Assembly: GCF_916619195.1 (NCBI RefSeq)
Contig: NZ_CAKAKL010000003.1
Location: 248,001 to 312,000 of the forward strand
Direction: 5' to 3'
Origin: Inquilinus sp. Marseille-Q2685
GTDB lineage: Bacteria; Pseudomonadota; Alphaproteobacteria; DSM-16000; Inquilinaceae
DNA length: 64,000 nucleotides
Position numbers and translations under genes: made by a program. The stretch's first letter is position 1. Each line of letters starts with the position of its first letter. Below the pieces are notes generated by a model. It had not been told where the DNA came from, made no database searches, and was given only the letters and a program-made list of their open reading frames with translations. Shown here piece by piece: positions 1-8,024 of this stretch.

Positions 1-783
1 GGCGTCGAGCGGGAGATGGACCACCGCTCCGCCCTTCAGGCTGAACATCGCGACGATGGTGAACAGGAGCGCCACGAGGGTCAGCGGACCGATCTTCGGC
101 AGGTAGGCGCGCTCGTACCAGTCCGTGCCCTTCGTCTGCGTGAGGATCCGGCGCGTCAGATAGCCGCCGAAGAACGGGATGCCAAGATAGATCAGGACCG
201 CTTCGGCAATGGTCCAGAAGCTGACATCGATGATGCTGCCTTCCAGACCGAACGCCGGCGGCAGGACGGCCAGGAAGAACCAGGCATAGGCGCTGAAGAA
301 GAGGATCTGGAAGATCGAGTTGAAGGCGACGAGCCCCGCCACGTACTGGTTGCTGCCGCAGGCGAGCTGGTTCCAGACCAGGACCATGGCAATGCAGCGC
401 GCGAGGCCGATCAGGATCACGCCCGTCATGTAGTCGGGACGATCGCGCAGGAAGATGACGGCGAGGGCGAACATCAGGACCGGCCCGACCAGCCAGTTCT
501 GGACCAGCGAGAGCAGGAGAACGCGCTTGTCCCGGAAGACCTGCGGCAGCTCCTCGTATCGGACCTTTGCCAATGGCGGATACATCATCACGATCAGGCC
601 GATCGCGATCGGGAGGTTGGTCGAGCCGATCGACAGGCTGTCGAGCAGCCGCGGCAGCTCGGTGAACACCGTCCCCAGCATGACGCCCAGCGCCATGGCC
701 GCGAAGATCCAGACCGTCAGGTAGCGATCCAGGAAGGACAGGCGGCCCCTGGGTGTTGTTGGAGACATGGCGATCGGCTCCAT
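1..783 (-). CDS. acr3: ACR3-family arsenite efflux permease, partial (C-terminus off the window)
   Basis: Reading the minus strand from 783 gives a hydrophobic protein that starts [20 protein letters not shown] and runs off the left edge after about 260 residues. It shows the ACR3 pattern: alternating membrane segments and the stretch [19 protein letters not shown], which holds the conserved cysteine of the ACR3 family. ACR3 proteins are usually 350-400 residues, so the last third is missing. They export arsenite across the inner membrane using the proton gradient. Two in-frame ATGs are possible, at 783 and 768; 768 gives the more usual N-terminus. A palindrome upstream looks like an ArsR-type operator, but no arsR or arsC is visible in this window, so the rest of the ars operon would lie to the left. 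Family assignment is firm; the exact start is not. Confidence 0.88.
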   Translation of the reverse strand, partial: MEPIAMSPTTPRGRLSFLDRYLTVWIFAAMALGVMLGTVFTELPRLLDSLSIGSTNLPIAIGLIVMMYPPLAKVRYEELPQVFRDKRVLLLSLVQNWLVGPVLMFALAVIFLRDRPDYMTGVILIGLARCIAMVLVWNQLACGSNQYVAGLVAFNSIFQILFFSAYAWFFLAVLPPAFGLEGSIIDVSFWTIAEAVLIYLGIPFFGGYLTRRILTQTKGTDWYERAYLPKIGPLTLVALLFTIVAMFSLKGGAVVHLPLDA

Positions 784-827
784 GGAGTCATCTCTGCCGC
801 GCCCTAACGGAGGCGCAGAAGTCAGAA

Positions 828-840
828 TCGATATAATCGA
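828..840. promoter_or_regulatory. Palindrome upstream of acr3, possible ArsR-type operator
   Basis: TCGAT-ATA-ATCGA is a perfect inverted repeat with 5-base arms, about 45 bases upstream of the 783 start. The surrounding stretch 820-870 is AT-rich compared with its neighbours, as expected for a promoter. ArsR-family repressors bind short AT-rich palindromes of this kind, and ACR3 genes are normally arsenite-inducible. The regulator itself is not in the window, so the assignment is inference. Confidence 0.35.
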
Positions 841-928
841 CCTTTCCAGATATGTCGAATTATTGTCGGCGGACATCAGGTCGCACCCTGCCTCGTGCAT
901 CGTCACGCCAGTGAGATCCGGCGATCGT

Positions 929-1516
929 TCAGGGATCGATGTGGTTGGGCAGACCGCGTTCCAGGAGGGCCTGGACGACATACGGAAACGCGAAGGGGCG
1001 AATCCGGTTTCCGCGCCTCTCGAGGTCCAGGATCATCTGCCGGAGCGGTCGTCCATAGGACCCCACCATCGTGTTGAGGGACTGGGCGAGGGATTTGAGG
1101 CGATCATCGCTCGGGCGAGCCTCGATTTCTCGGATGACGTTCGACAGAGCGGCTCGAGGCTCGGTGGGCAGCCAGCAGACGAAGAGGCGCGTCGCTTGGA
1201 ACAGCTCGCGATTCAGAGCCGTGCGGTGCGGCACGGGACCACCTCGACCTCGTCCCGGTTCGGGACGACCGGGCACGTCAACAATGTCGTCATCGCCCGT
1301 GGGGCCGTGCAGGAGCGGATTGAAGCAGGGCAGCGGTGGGGCTGGGATCGTCGCGAGGAACCCTCGCGCCGCGGTCTCGCCCGCGTAGAATGTCTCGATG
1401 AGCTTGGTCTCCCGATGCTGTGCTTCGAACATGTAGTATGACGCCTCGAGCGTCCTTCCTCCGGCGCAGCTCTGTTTCGTCTCTCCGGCCAGCGTCCAGA
1501 GATGGAGCACCGGCAT
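929..1516 (-). CDS. Hypothetical protein, about 195 aa
   Basis: I do not recognise a family. The frame stays open well beyond 1516 to 1957, but the residues upstream are arginine/proline-rich, like antisense of GC-rich DNA, and overlap the promoter side of the XRE gene. From ATG 1516 ([15 protein letters not shown]) the sequence looks more protein-like, and its C-terminal 80 residues read as amphipathic helices (for example [20 protein letters not shown]). No signal peptide or membrane segment is apparent. It lies between acr3 and an XRE regulator and is divergent from the latter. The upstream ribosome site is weak, so a later start such as ATG 1432 is possible. No function is proposed. Confidence 0.45.
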   Translation of the reverse strand: MPVLHLWTLAGETKQSCAGGRTLEASYYMFEAQHRETKLIETFYAGETAARGFLATIPAPPLPCFNPLLHGPTGDDDIVDVPGRPEPGRGRGGPVPHRTALNRELFQATRLFVCWLPTEPRAALSNVIREIEARPSDDRLKSLAQSLNTMVGSYGRPLRQMILDLERRGNRIRPFAFPYVVQALLERGLPNHIDP

Positions 1517-1896
1517 GACGATGTATTCCCGGCAGATCCTATCCTTGTTCGCCTGGCCGGTGCAGGTCCCGATCGGCAAGATCGCCTCCGTGGTCGATCG
1601 TTCGCCCGGACAGAATTCCGCGGATCGCAGGCGAGTCAATCGGGTGAGCGTCCTGTGTTCGGCATGTTGCGCCGGAAAGGGCGTTCCGATCCGGTCTCGA
1701 GCGCCTTCGGGATCCGTCCTTCGCCGGTTGCGCGTGACCCATTCCCTTCCGGTCGCGGCTCGCTCCGATTCGGCCGCCTGCCGGGGCCGGACGGCAAGGC
1801 GCATGGAGTTTGATGTCTGGAATATGAACTTTTCTGCTGAAATTTTGTCGGGTATACCAGACTGACAGGTGCCGGGCTGCGGCTTCTTCTCCCCGC

Positions 1897-2139
1897 ATGG
1901 AAGACATGCGGCAGGCGGTGGCTCGGAACCTCCGGCGTATTCGCGGAGATAGGTCACTGACCCAGGAGGAATTGGCGTTCCGGGCCGAGGTCAACCGCAG
2001 TTACATCAGCGACCTTGAGCAAGGGAAGTACAGCGCATCAGTCGAGATGCTGGGCAAGCTGGCCAAGGCGCTGAACGTCGCGCCCTCGGAATTCTTTGAA
2101 CCGCCGCCCAAGCGAACCAGGCGGCAGTCCAAGCCCTGA
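1897..2139 (+). CDS. XRE-family helix-turn-helix transcriptional regulator (80 aa)
   Basis: This compact single-domain DNA-binding protein carries the classic HTH_3/XRE fold. LTQEELAFRAEVNRSYISDLEQGK (residues about 20-43) holds the turn and the recognition helix, followed by the ASVEMLGKLAKALNVAPSEF helix typical of the family. The tail is short and basic (KRTRRQSKP), and there is no ligand or peptidase domain. Such proteins act as homodimeric repressors of nearby genes. It lies 77 bases upstream of a second XRE gene on the same strand and is divergent from the hypothetical gene to its left. Its target is unknown. Confidence 0.85.
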   Translation: MEDMRQAVARNLRRIRGDRSLTQEELAFRAEVNRSYISDLEQGKYSASVEMLGKLAKALNVAPSEFFEPPPKRTRRQSKP

Positions 2140-2215
2140 GTTCGGGGTTCCTCCCGTTCCTCATGTGATCCGTCCCCTCTGCGCCGTCCTGTCCGGACAA
2201 GAAGGGCCGAGAGCC

Positions 2216-2620
2216 ATGCCGCGGGGTCGACCAAGACGAGACAAGCCGGATCCGGTCGACGTCGACCTCGGTTGGAACATCCGACGCGTGCGCCAGCAGG
2301 CCGGCATCAGTCTCGAACGGGTGGCTCAGCAGCTCGATCTGTCCTTCCAGACGCTCCAGAGATACGAGACCGGGCTGACCCGGATATCGGCATCGATGCT
2401 GATCCGGATCGCGGGCGTCCTCGAGGTACCGGTCGCGAAGCTGCTCATCGGCATCGCGGTGAACGGAAGCGGCTCGGCAGCCGTCGGCGATCCCGACGAG
2501 GAACAGGCGCTGGAGATCGCGCGCGAGCTCCTGGCCATCCCGGATCCGGCCGTCCGCCACAGCCTCAGGCTGCATCTTCAGGCGCTGGCGCGGGCCGATC
2601 GCGAGGCGCCCGAGACCTGA
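2216..2620 (+). CDS. XRE-family helix-turn-helix transcriptional regulator (134 aa)
   Basis: The XRE domain covers residues about 17-75 (WNIRRVRQQAGISLERVAQQ, then LSFQTLQRYETGLTRISASM). It is followed by an Ala/Glu-rich C-terminal helix region with no recognised domain. The frame is open further upstream, but the ATG at 2216 has a purine-rich stretch just before it (GAAGGGCCGAGAGCC) and begins at the natural start MPRGRPRRDK. It ends 14 bases before the 3' end of the convergent synthetase gene. Its layout resembles alphaproteobacterial phage-like XRE regulators. Possible targets are the neighbouring XRE gene or the convergent biosynthetic operon; neither can be shown from sequence. Confidence 0.82.
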   Translation: MPRGRPRRDKPDPVDVDLGWNIRRVRQQAGISLERVAQQLDLSFQTLQRYETGLTRISASMLIRIAGVLEVPVAKLLIGIAVNGSGSAAVGDPDEEQALEIARELLAIPDPAVRHSLRLHLQALARADREAPET

Positions 2621-2633
2621 AGCGCGAGCGGAC

Positions 2634-4448
2634 TCAGCCGGCCCGGGCCAAGGGATTCTCCGTGTCGACGAAGCTGTCGCCCGGGTGCTCGGCGACGCGC
2701 ATCCGGAGCAGGCTCTTGGCGCGCCAGGGGCGGCCGAGAAGCGCGCCCCGCTCGGCGTTCGCCGTCCCGATGTCGATCTCGTGCCCGAGGCCTGCGAACA
2801 CCTCGTCGATGACGGTCCTGACCACGCGCCAGCACCCTTCCGGACGTATTGCGCCCTGGCGTGCCAGGAGGGCGACGAGCTCGCGGACGTGGCTCTCGAA
2901 CACCGCGTGGGAGACCAGCTCCCGGAGCGCGCCGCGATCGGGGACCTCCATCTCGCGGGCGGCTGCGGGGACCGGATCGGACGGATCGGCCGATGCCAGC
3001 ACCCGGGCTCCGAAGTCGCGCGCGACGATCCGGCGAAGGGCGTCGTGCTCGTCGACCACGAGAAGCGTGTTCTGCTGGTGGGCTTCGAGCGCGATCCCGA
3101 AGAGGAGGGACAGGCGGAGGAACGCCGTCAGGGCGAGGCGGCAATAGTCGGCGAACGCCGACAGGGTGTTGCCGTTGGTCGCCTCCGCGAGCTCGATGAA
3201 CAGCGGTTTGCCGGTGACGGGCGAGGGCACGAAAAGCGCCGCGACCGGGATCGCGATCTCGCCAGGCCGGAGGACGTGCGACACCGGCCGGCGGAGAAGA
3301 GCGGACAGCATGCCGGCGCGCCCGTCCTCGGGATCGGCGGACAGGAAGCGGAGGCCGACCGGCTCCCCGAGGATCGCGAGGGCGCCGCGGAGCGTCTCGT
3401 CCCGTGCCAGGATGCCTTCAATGCGCCGGGTCATCCAGGGGCCGGCCGCGACCACCCCGGGCACGAGCTCGCGTCGCGAGCTCGTCACCTGGATCGAGAG
3501 CGGAAGCTTGAGCCAGGGTGCCCCGGCGGGCTCGGTCGGCGTCAGCGTCCGCAGTGAGAGCGTGGCCAGGCAGGGCGTTTCGGCTCCTTCCGGCCGGATG
3601 ATCTCCCCCCGGGCGATCTCATCGGCAAACCGCGACGTCACGATCTCCCGCCACTGCCACGGATGGACCGGCAGAGGAAGATAGTCTTCAGGAGCGGCGC
3701 CCAGGGCGCCGAGCCCCAGGCGCCAGCGCTTGATCGCGGCCGGGAAGTGCCGCGCCAGGAAGGCCCACGGGTCGAGATCGGAGGAGGCGGTCTCCAGGAC
3801 GAGGCGGTCCCGGCGAACGGCAAGCCAGGACACGTCGATCCCTGCGCCGAACTCGGGCGCATAGCGGATGCTGTCCTTGGCCGTGAAGCCGATCCTGGTC
3901 TTGGCGCATGGGTGGTGCGGGTGGCCGACGGCGGACCACTGCTCGAGGAACACCGACCACTCGGCCTCGGGCACCGAGGCGCGAACCCAGTCGATCAGCG
4001 TCGCGCAGCCGCGAATCCGCGCCGCCTCGGCGATGGCGCCGTTGCGTTCGGACCGGGTGGCGATCGAGAGGGCCTCGTTCGTGATGCTGTTCTCGATCTC
4101 CTCGCAGAGCCGGTCCCACCGCCCCTCCGGATGCAGGCCGCGAAGGATTTCGAGCAGGTCGAGCGGGTCCTCGATCCTCCGCGCCAATCGCGATCCCGGA
4201 GGAGAGATCGTCACGCGTTCGATCTCGCCATGGCGCCAGCCGACGAACGGCGGCCGGCATTTGAGCCGGATGGCGCCGGCCGGCGTCTCGACCGAAGCGC
4301 GGGCCGGCCGGCGGTCGTCGCCGGGATCGGGCGGGTTTGCGTCCAGGAGCCGCTCGGAGAGAGCGCAGCGCAGGAGGCGCTCGAAGCTGCGCCGGCGCGC
4401 CAGCGCCGTGGCGGCGTCCATCGACAACCGTTGGACAGGCGGCGTCAT
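2634..4448 (-). CDS. IucA/IucC-family (NIS) siderophore-type synthetase
   Basis: This is an ATP-dependent ligase of the NRPS-independent siderophore (NIS) synthetase superfamily. These enzymes adenylate a carboxylate, usually citrate or 2-oxoglutarate, and condense it with an amine or alcohol. The 604-residue length is normal. Family motifs appear in order: GHPHHPCAKTRIGF (175-188), LPVHPWQW (257-266), the substrate-binding SIQVTSSRR (318-326), EAHQQN (455-460) and RDFG (477-480). The ATG overlaps the stop of the upstream nucleotidyltransferase gene (ATGA), so it is the last cistron of a five-gene coupled operon. No siderophore exporter, TonB receptor or ornithine/lysine hydroxylase is nearby, so the product need not be a classical siderophore. 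The type (A, B or C) cannot be assigned by eye. Confidence 0.9.
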   Translation of the reverse strand: MTPPVQRLSMDAATALARRRSFERLLRCALSERLLDANPPDPGDDRRPARASVETPAGAIRLKCRPPFVGWRHGEIERVTISPPGSRLARRIEDPLDLLEILRGLHPEGRWDRLCEEIENSITNEALSIATRSERNGAIAEAARIRGCATLIDWVRASVPEAEWSVFLEQWSAVGHPHHPCAKTRIGFTAKDSIRYAPEFGAGIDVSWLAVRRDRLVLETASSDLDPWAFLARHFPAAIKRWRLGLGALGAAPEDYLPLPVHPWQWREIVTSRFADEIARGEIIRPEGAETPCLATLSLRTLTPTEPAGAPWLKLPLSIQVTSSRRELVPGVVAAGPWMTRRIEGILARDETLRGALAILGEPVGLRFLSADPEDGRAGMLSALLRRPVSHVLRPGEIAIPVAALFVPSPVTGKPLFIELAEATNGNTLSAFADYCRLALTAFLRLSLLFGIALEAHQQNTLLVVDEHDALRRIVARDFGARVLASADPSDPVPAAAREMEVPDRGALRELVSHAVFESHVRELVALLARQGAIRPEGCWRVVRTVIDEVFAGLGHEIDIGTANAERGALLGRPWRAKSLLRMRVAEHPGDSFVDTENPLARAG

Positions 4449-4984
4449 GGCCGTGTCCGCCGGAGCTGCGCCGGGACGTCCGCTCCCTGTCGGGCCGCGA
4501 CGACCGCCTGGACGCTGCGGCGCAAATCGTCGGGAAGGCGAGCGCCGGCCCGGAGCACGGCCGCGAGATCGTCGAGGTCCTTCCGGCGGCCGAACTCGCG
4601 TGCGGCGTTGACCTTCTCAGCGATCGCGTCTGAGACCCCGATCGCATATCCGAAGCTCGGGTGCCGCCGCGGCGTCGGATGCTCCGAAGCCGCGGCCACG
4701 ACCCAGTTCAGGACGACAGGGCCCTTCTCATGCCGAAACCGGGCCCAGCGTTCCGTCTCCAGCCAGCCGCTGCCGGCAAGCGCGAAGCCGTGATCCAGGA
4801 GCGTCGCGAGGTCGGCCCGCACGGCCTCCCAAGCCGCCCGGGCATCGGGGTGATGAAGATCGAGATCGCCCGGGCTGCGCGGCAGGAGATGGTGCAGCAC
4901 CGTGCTGCCGGCGACCCAGCTCCGCCGCGAGCGATGGCTCCGCAGCAGGGCGAGCGTGATCTCCTGTGTCACGGTCAGGCTCAT
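4445..4984 (-). CDS. AbiEii-like nucleotidyltransferase-fold protein (179 aa)
   Basis: The N-terminal part carries a minimal nucleotidyltransferase signature: VAGSTVLHHL, then DLDLHH, the Asp-x-Asp metal ligands. Near the C-terminus, AIAEKVNAAREFGRRKDLDD resembles the K...KDxxD helix of the AbiEii/AbiGii family. The frame extends upstream, but ATG 4984 has a strong ribosome site (GGAGGAG, 7 bases upstream) and its ATGA overlaps the stop of the preceding gene, which fixes the start. There is no AbiEi partner; instead it lies inside a biosynthetic operon, between the NDK-like gene and the IucA/IucC gene. Its job is therefore more likely transfer of a nucleotide to a small molecule or partner protein than abortive infection, but this is inference. 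Confidence 0.6.
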   Translation of the reverse strand: MSLTVTQEITLALLRSHRSRRSWVAGSTVLHHLLPRSPGDLDLHHPDARAAWEAVRADLATLLDHGFALAGSGWLETERWARFRHEKGPVVLNWVVAAASEHPTPRRHPSFGYAIGVSDAIAEKVNAAREFGRRKDLDDLAAVLRAGARLPDDLRRSVQAVVAARQGADVPAQLRRTRP

Positions 4985-5826
4985 GCGGTTCGCTCCTCCG
5001 AGGCGGCGCAGCATCCCTGCAGCCGGCGCAGCCACGGGCGGACGGCGTGAAGGCCGGCGCGCAGGACGAGCGTGTCCCAGTCCCCGACGTGCTCGTGAGA
5101 GATGTAGGCTTCGAGCGGTCCGCTCTCGCCTTCGAGATAGGCCCCGATGAGGCGCGCTGCGGCGGTGTCCGGGGCGGAGAGGGCGAGGCGCCGCAGCGCC
5201 CGGATGGAGCGTTGAGCGGTTTCGGCCGCGTCACCCGAGCGGGGCAGGACGAGGACGCGATGGGGTTCGCGGCCGAGAACGGGCGCGAGGATTCGCACCA
5301 GCGTCGGGAGCGCGGAATGCCGGGCCCAGCTCCAGGGGCGCCGGGAGGACGTATCTCTCGGGATCGGCCGGCCCGCAGGCAGGGCAGCGAGAAGCCGGCT
5401 CTCCCGAGCCATCACCTCCTCGTCGTCGCTGACATGAATGAGATTGGTCACCGGGTTGTCGCACCAGTGCCGGCCGCGGATCGTGTCGGGGGCGCTGTCC
5501 GCCGGTTGTGTCCGGCCCTTCACGGCCTGGAGGCGGACGAGCGCCTGGTCGCCCGCCCACCAGGTGATCCGGACGGGCCGGCCGGCATAGAGCGCCTCGA
5601 CCAGGGGCCAGTGCGGCCCGGCGGTGCCGCCCGACAGCGCGTAGAAGGCGCGGATCGTCGCCGCGTCGTGGACCCGGATCACCGAGGCCTGCAGCCGGAG
5701 CCCGGTCCGGGCGGCGATATCGCGGTCGATCCTGCGGCAGAGGCCCGAGACAAGGGCGTCGGGCGCCTGGACGCACATCGCGAGCCAGGGGCGGCCTGCG
5801 ACCGGCTGCTCGGCGGGCCTGCTCAC
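4981..5826 (-). CDS. Nucleoside-diphosphate-kinase-like protein with an extra C-terminal domain
   Basis: Residues about 17-145 align with NDK along most of their length: GPHWPLVEALYAGRPVRITW, then GRTQPADSAPDTIRGRH, then NLIHVSDDEE with the presumed phospho-histidine at His131. The usual N-terminal KPD motif is APD (residues 21-23), so the conserved active-site lysine is lost. True NDKs are about 140 residues; here a further 135 or so residues follow that I cannot place. The frame is open upstream only as a shadow of the kinase gene. The real start is GTG 5826, whose GTGA overlaps the kinase stop. Its own stop overlaps the next ATG. I infer phosphoryl transfer on, or binding of, a non-standard phosphorylated intermediate rather than housekeeping NTP synthesis. 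Confidence 0.75.
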   Translation of the reverse strand: MSRPAEQPVAGRPWLAMCVQAPDALVSGLCRRIDRDIAARTGLRLQASVIRVHDAATIRAFYALSGGTAGPHWPLVEALYAGRPVRITWWAGDQALVRLQAVKGRTQPADSAPDTIRGRHWCDNPVTNLIHVSDDEEVMARESRLLAALPAGRPIPRDTSSRRPWSWARHSALPTLVRILAPVLGREPHRVLVLPRSGDAAETAQRSIRALRRLALSAPDTAAARLIGAYLEGESGPLEAYISHEHVGDWDTLVLRAGLHAVRPWLRRLQGCCAASEERTA

Positions 5827-6551
5827 GGCGCCGGCCCCGGTCGTGCCGGGCGGATCAGTGTGCCGCGGCAGGGGCGCCGCTGCAGGTAGTCGACCACGCG
5901 GTCGGGGAAGCGCCCGTTCAGGACCGCGGCCTCGATGCCTCGAGCCGCGATGAAGGCCGCGGCGCAGGCATCGACCGAGGTGTGACCCATAGCGGCGAGG
6001 GCGGTCGCCTCGATGTCGGGGAGGAGATGCTCCGGCTCGCCGATCCGCCCCGCGGCGTAGACGCCGTCGACATCGGTGAGGACGGCATAGCGATCGGCCT
6101 CGAGGAGCCACGCCACCCAGGCGCCGACCGCGTCGGAGGTGACGTCCCAGCTCCGCTCGACCGGCTCGAGCGCGAAGATCAGGCCGGACGGGAGCAGGAT
6201 CGGAAGCCGACGCTCCGCGAGAGTGCCGAGGCATTCCCCGATCGTGGCGCAGGCTCGCGTGCCCGGGGCGATCGCGGGGTCGGCGAGCACGAGCCCTGTC
6301 TGGTCCTGGGCGAGCGCGCAGGCCCGGTGCGCCGTGTCGGGCGCGAGCGGCCGCTCCCGGTCGATCGTCTCGATTGCCTTGTCCGGCCGTCCGCCGCCCG
6401 GGACCACCAGAAGCCGATGGCCTTCAGCCGCGAGGCCGGCCAGAGCGCCGATCAGCCGGGCGGTCTCGTCGAGATTCCGCGTCAGGCTGCCGCCCGCCTT
6501 GAGGACGCAGTCAATGGCGGTACGGGTGAAACCAGGAAGAGCGGACGCCAT
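5823..6551 (-). CDS. Amino-acid-kinase-fold small-molecule kinase
   Basis: This 242-residue protein has the full AAK (aspartate/glutamate/uridylate kinase) fold. VLKAGGSL lies near the start (Lys18, Gly20-Gly21), VVPGGG in the phosphate-binding loop, WDVTSDAVGAWVAWLLEA in the middle, and then AVLTDVDGVY. It lacks the C-terminal ACT domains of aspartokinases and looks most like the small AAK members related to MfnE of methanofuran synthesis or other product-specific kinases. ATG 6551 lies one base after the stop of the aminotransferase gene, and its stop overlaps the GTG of the NDK-like gene. The substrate is unknown. An amine- or carboxyl-bearing product of the aminotransferase is the obvious guess. 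Confidence 0.82.
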   Translation of the reverse strand: MASALPGFTRTAIDCVLKAGGSLTRNLDETARLIGALAGLAAEGHRLLVVPGGGRPDKAIETIDRERPLAPDTAHRACALAQDQTGLVLADPAIAPGTRACATIGECLGTLAERRLPILLPSGLIFALEPVERSWDVTSDAVGAWVAWLLEADRYAVLTDVDGVYAAGRIGEPEHLLPDIEATALAAMGHTSVDACAAAFIAARGIEAAVLNGRFPDRVVDYLQRRPCRGTLIRPARPGPAP

Positions 6552-6552
6552 G

Positions 6553-7860
6553 TCAGCCCCGCCCGGCCTGAATCCGCCCATCGGAGTCTCCAGCGGCCTT
6601 GCGGATGTCGGGGGCGAGCTCGGGAAGGGCTGTCCACACTTTCTCGAAGGCTGCGATATAGGCCCGCATGACATCGGAGCCGTTCGGCGGCGCGATTTCG
6701 ACGATGTCGAACAGGCCGGCGAGCAACTTCTCGGTGTTCGGGAGAGGTGGGCGCTCGGCCTCTTCGGGCCAGAAGGGCAGATAGGCCCATGCCGGGCGGC
6801 GCAGCCAGATCCAGACCGGGACCCCTTCCTGCAGCAGAAGGTCGACGATGAAATCCCGCGTGGCGGGAACGGCAGGGAGGCCGAGCTCGCCCGCCTCGAG
6901 GAGGAGCGCGAAGTTGAGGTAGGAGTTCCGGGCTTCCGTGAAGCGGTGGAGGATACGCAGGCCCGGAAGGCCCGACAGCCCGATGCGGAGGATGGCCGCG
7001 TTCTCGGCGCGGGCGGCGAGCTGCTCGTCGAGGCCCGGCAGCCGGCTGAGCGCGACCGCGGCCGACAGCACGTTCGGCCGGTAGTTGAGCCCGTAGCTCA
7101 TCGGCGCGAAGACGCGGCCGCCGTCGCGGGCCGAGCTCGACAGTGAGACCCGGTCGACATGTTCGATCAGCCCGCCATTGGTGCCGCAGAGGAATCCGAG
7201 TTCGCCCGCACCGAGATGCTTGGCGCCGTTGCCGGACAGCGTAAAGGCATCGCTGTCGATCCGGCCCGCGTCCGGCTGCGGCCTCACGGCCCCGATCGCC
7301 TGGGCGCAATCGTCGACGATCGCAATGTCGAGCGTGCGCGCGGTCTGCCGCAGGCGCGGAACCTCGGAGACGTTGCCGAAGAGATGGGAGAGGAGGAGCA
7401 CGCCGATTTCGGGTGAGAGCTTGGCCAGCGCCTCGTTCTCGTCAATACAGCCGTCCTCGAGCGAGACATCGGCGAAGACCGGTTCCAGCCCCGCGAAGTG
7501 GATCGGACCCAGAGCGCCGGGCCAGTTGAGGGCCGGTGTCAGGATTTTCGGGCCATGCTCCCGGAGATAGTCGAGCGCGATGTGGATCGCGGCTGTCCCC
7601 GAGCCGACCGCGCGCACCTTGAGCCCGCCGCTCCACTGCCCGAGCGCATCTTCGAGCTGCGAGACGATCGGATGGTTCACGCGGTGATAGCGACCGCTGC
7701 GGGCGGCCTCGATCAGCGCGGAGACGTGGTCGAGCGAGGGTGCAGGCCAGCGCGCGATCCGCTCCGGGCTGAGGACGGGCCGGCCGCCATAGGCGGCCAG
7801 CGTCGCCTTCGGACTCGGGATGCGCGGTCTGGCCGGGCGCAGCGCAGCGTGTCGGGGCAC
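6553..7860 (-). CDS. DegT/DnrJ/EryC1/StrS-family PLP-dependent aminotransferase
   Basis: This fold-type I PLP enzyme is the first gene of the operon. It shows SGTAAIHIAL for phosphate binding (88-97), DDCAQAIGA for the PLP-ring aspartate (183-191) and SGNGAKHLGAGELGF with the presumed Schiff-base lysine Lys214. The length of 435 residues is normal for the family, which transaminates keto-sugars or other ketones, usually with glutamate or glutamine as donor. The frame opens at GTG 7893, but GTG 7860 has the better ribosome site (GGGAGG, 6-7 bases upstream), so I use it. A sigma70-like promoter lies 65-90 bases upstream. No nucleotide-sugar dehydratase is nearby, so a non-sugar substrate is quite possible. 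Confidence 0.88.
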   Translation of the reverse strand: MPRHAALRPARPRIPSPKATLAAYGGRPVLSPERIARWPAPSLDHVSALIEAARSGRYHRVNHPIVSQLEDALGQWSGGLKVRAVGSGTAAIHIALDYLREHGPKILTPALNWPGALGPIHFAGLEPVFADVSLEDGCIDENEALAKLSPEIGVLLLSHLFGNVSEVPRLRQTARTLDIAIVDDCAQAIGAVRPQPDAGRIDSDAFTLSGNGAKHLGAGELGFLCGTNGGLIEHVDRVSLSSSARDGGRVFAPMSYGLNYRPNVLSAAVALSRLPGLDEQLAARAENAAILRIGLSGLPGLRILHRFTEARNSYLNFALLLEAGELGLPAVPATRDFIVDLLLQEGVPVWIWLRRPAWAYLPFWPEEAERPPLPNTEKLLAGLFDIVEIAPPNGSDVMRAYIAAFEKVWTALPELAPDIRKAAGDSDGRIQAGRG

Positions 7861-7879
7861 GAGAGACCTCCCTGCGAGG

Positions 7880-7952
7880 CCGGGTGACAGCACCCGGGCG
7901 TCAGTATTGGTGGAGAGATCTCAAGTCTTATTTGGTGTAACAGAAGTGTCAA
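7880..7952 (-). promoter_or_regulatory. Promoter and leader hairpin of the aminotransferase-synthetase operon
   Basis: On the minus strand, TTGACA (7952-7947) and TAAGAC (7930-7925) are separated by 16 bases, a good sigma70-type pair in the only AT-rich stretch between the two clusters. The leader then contains CCGGGTG-ctgt-CACCCGG, a 7-bp stem with a 4-base loop (7897-7880), ending about 20 bases before the GTG start. The hairpin may tune translation or be the site of an RNA- or DNA-binding regulator. No known riboswitch is recognised. Confidence 0.5.
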
Positions 7953-8024
7953 AAAGCTTCTTCGAATATAATCAGGAAAACATTGTTATCTGTATTGTCG
8001 CGCTGGTGCCGGCCGCGGTTGCGA

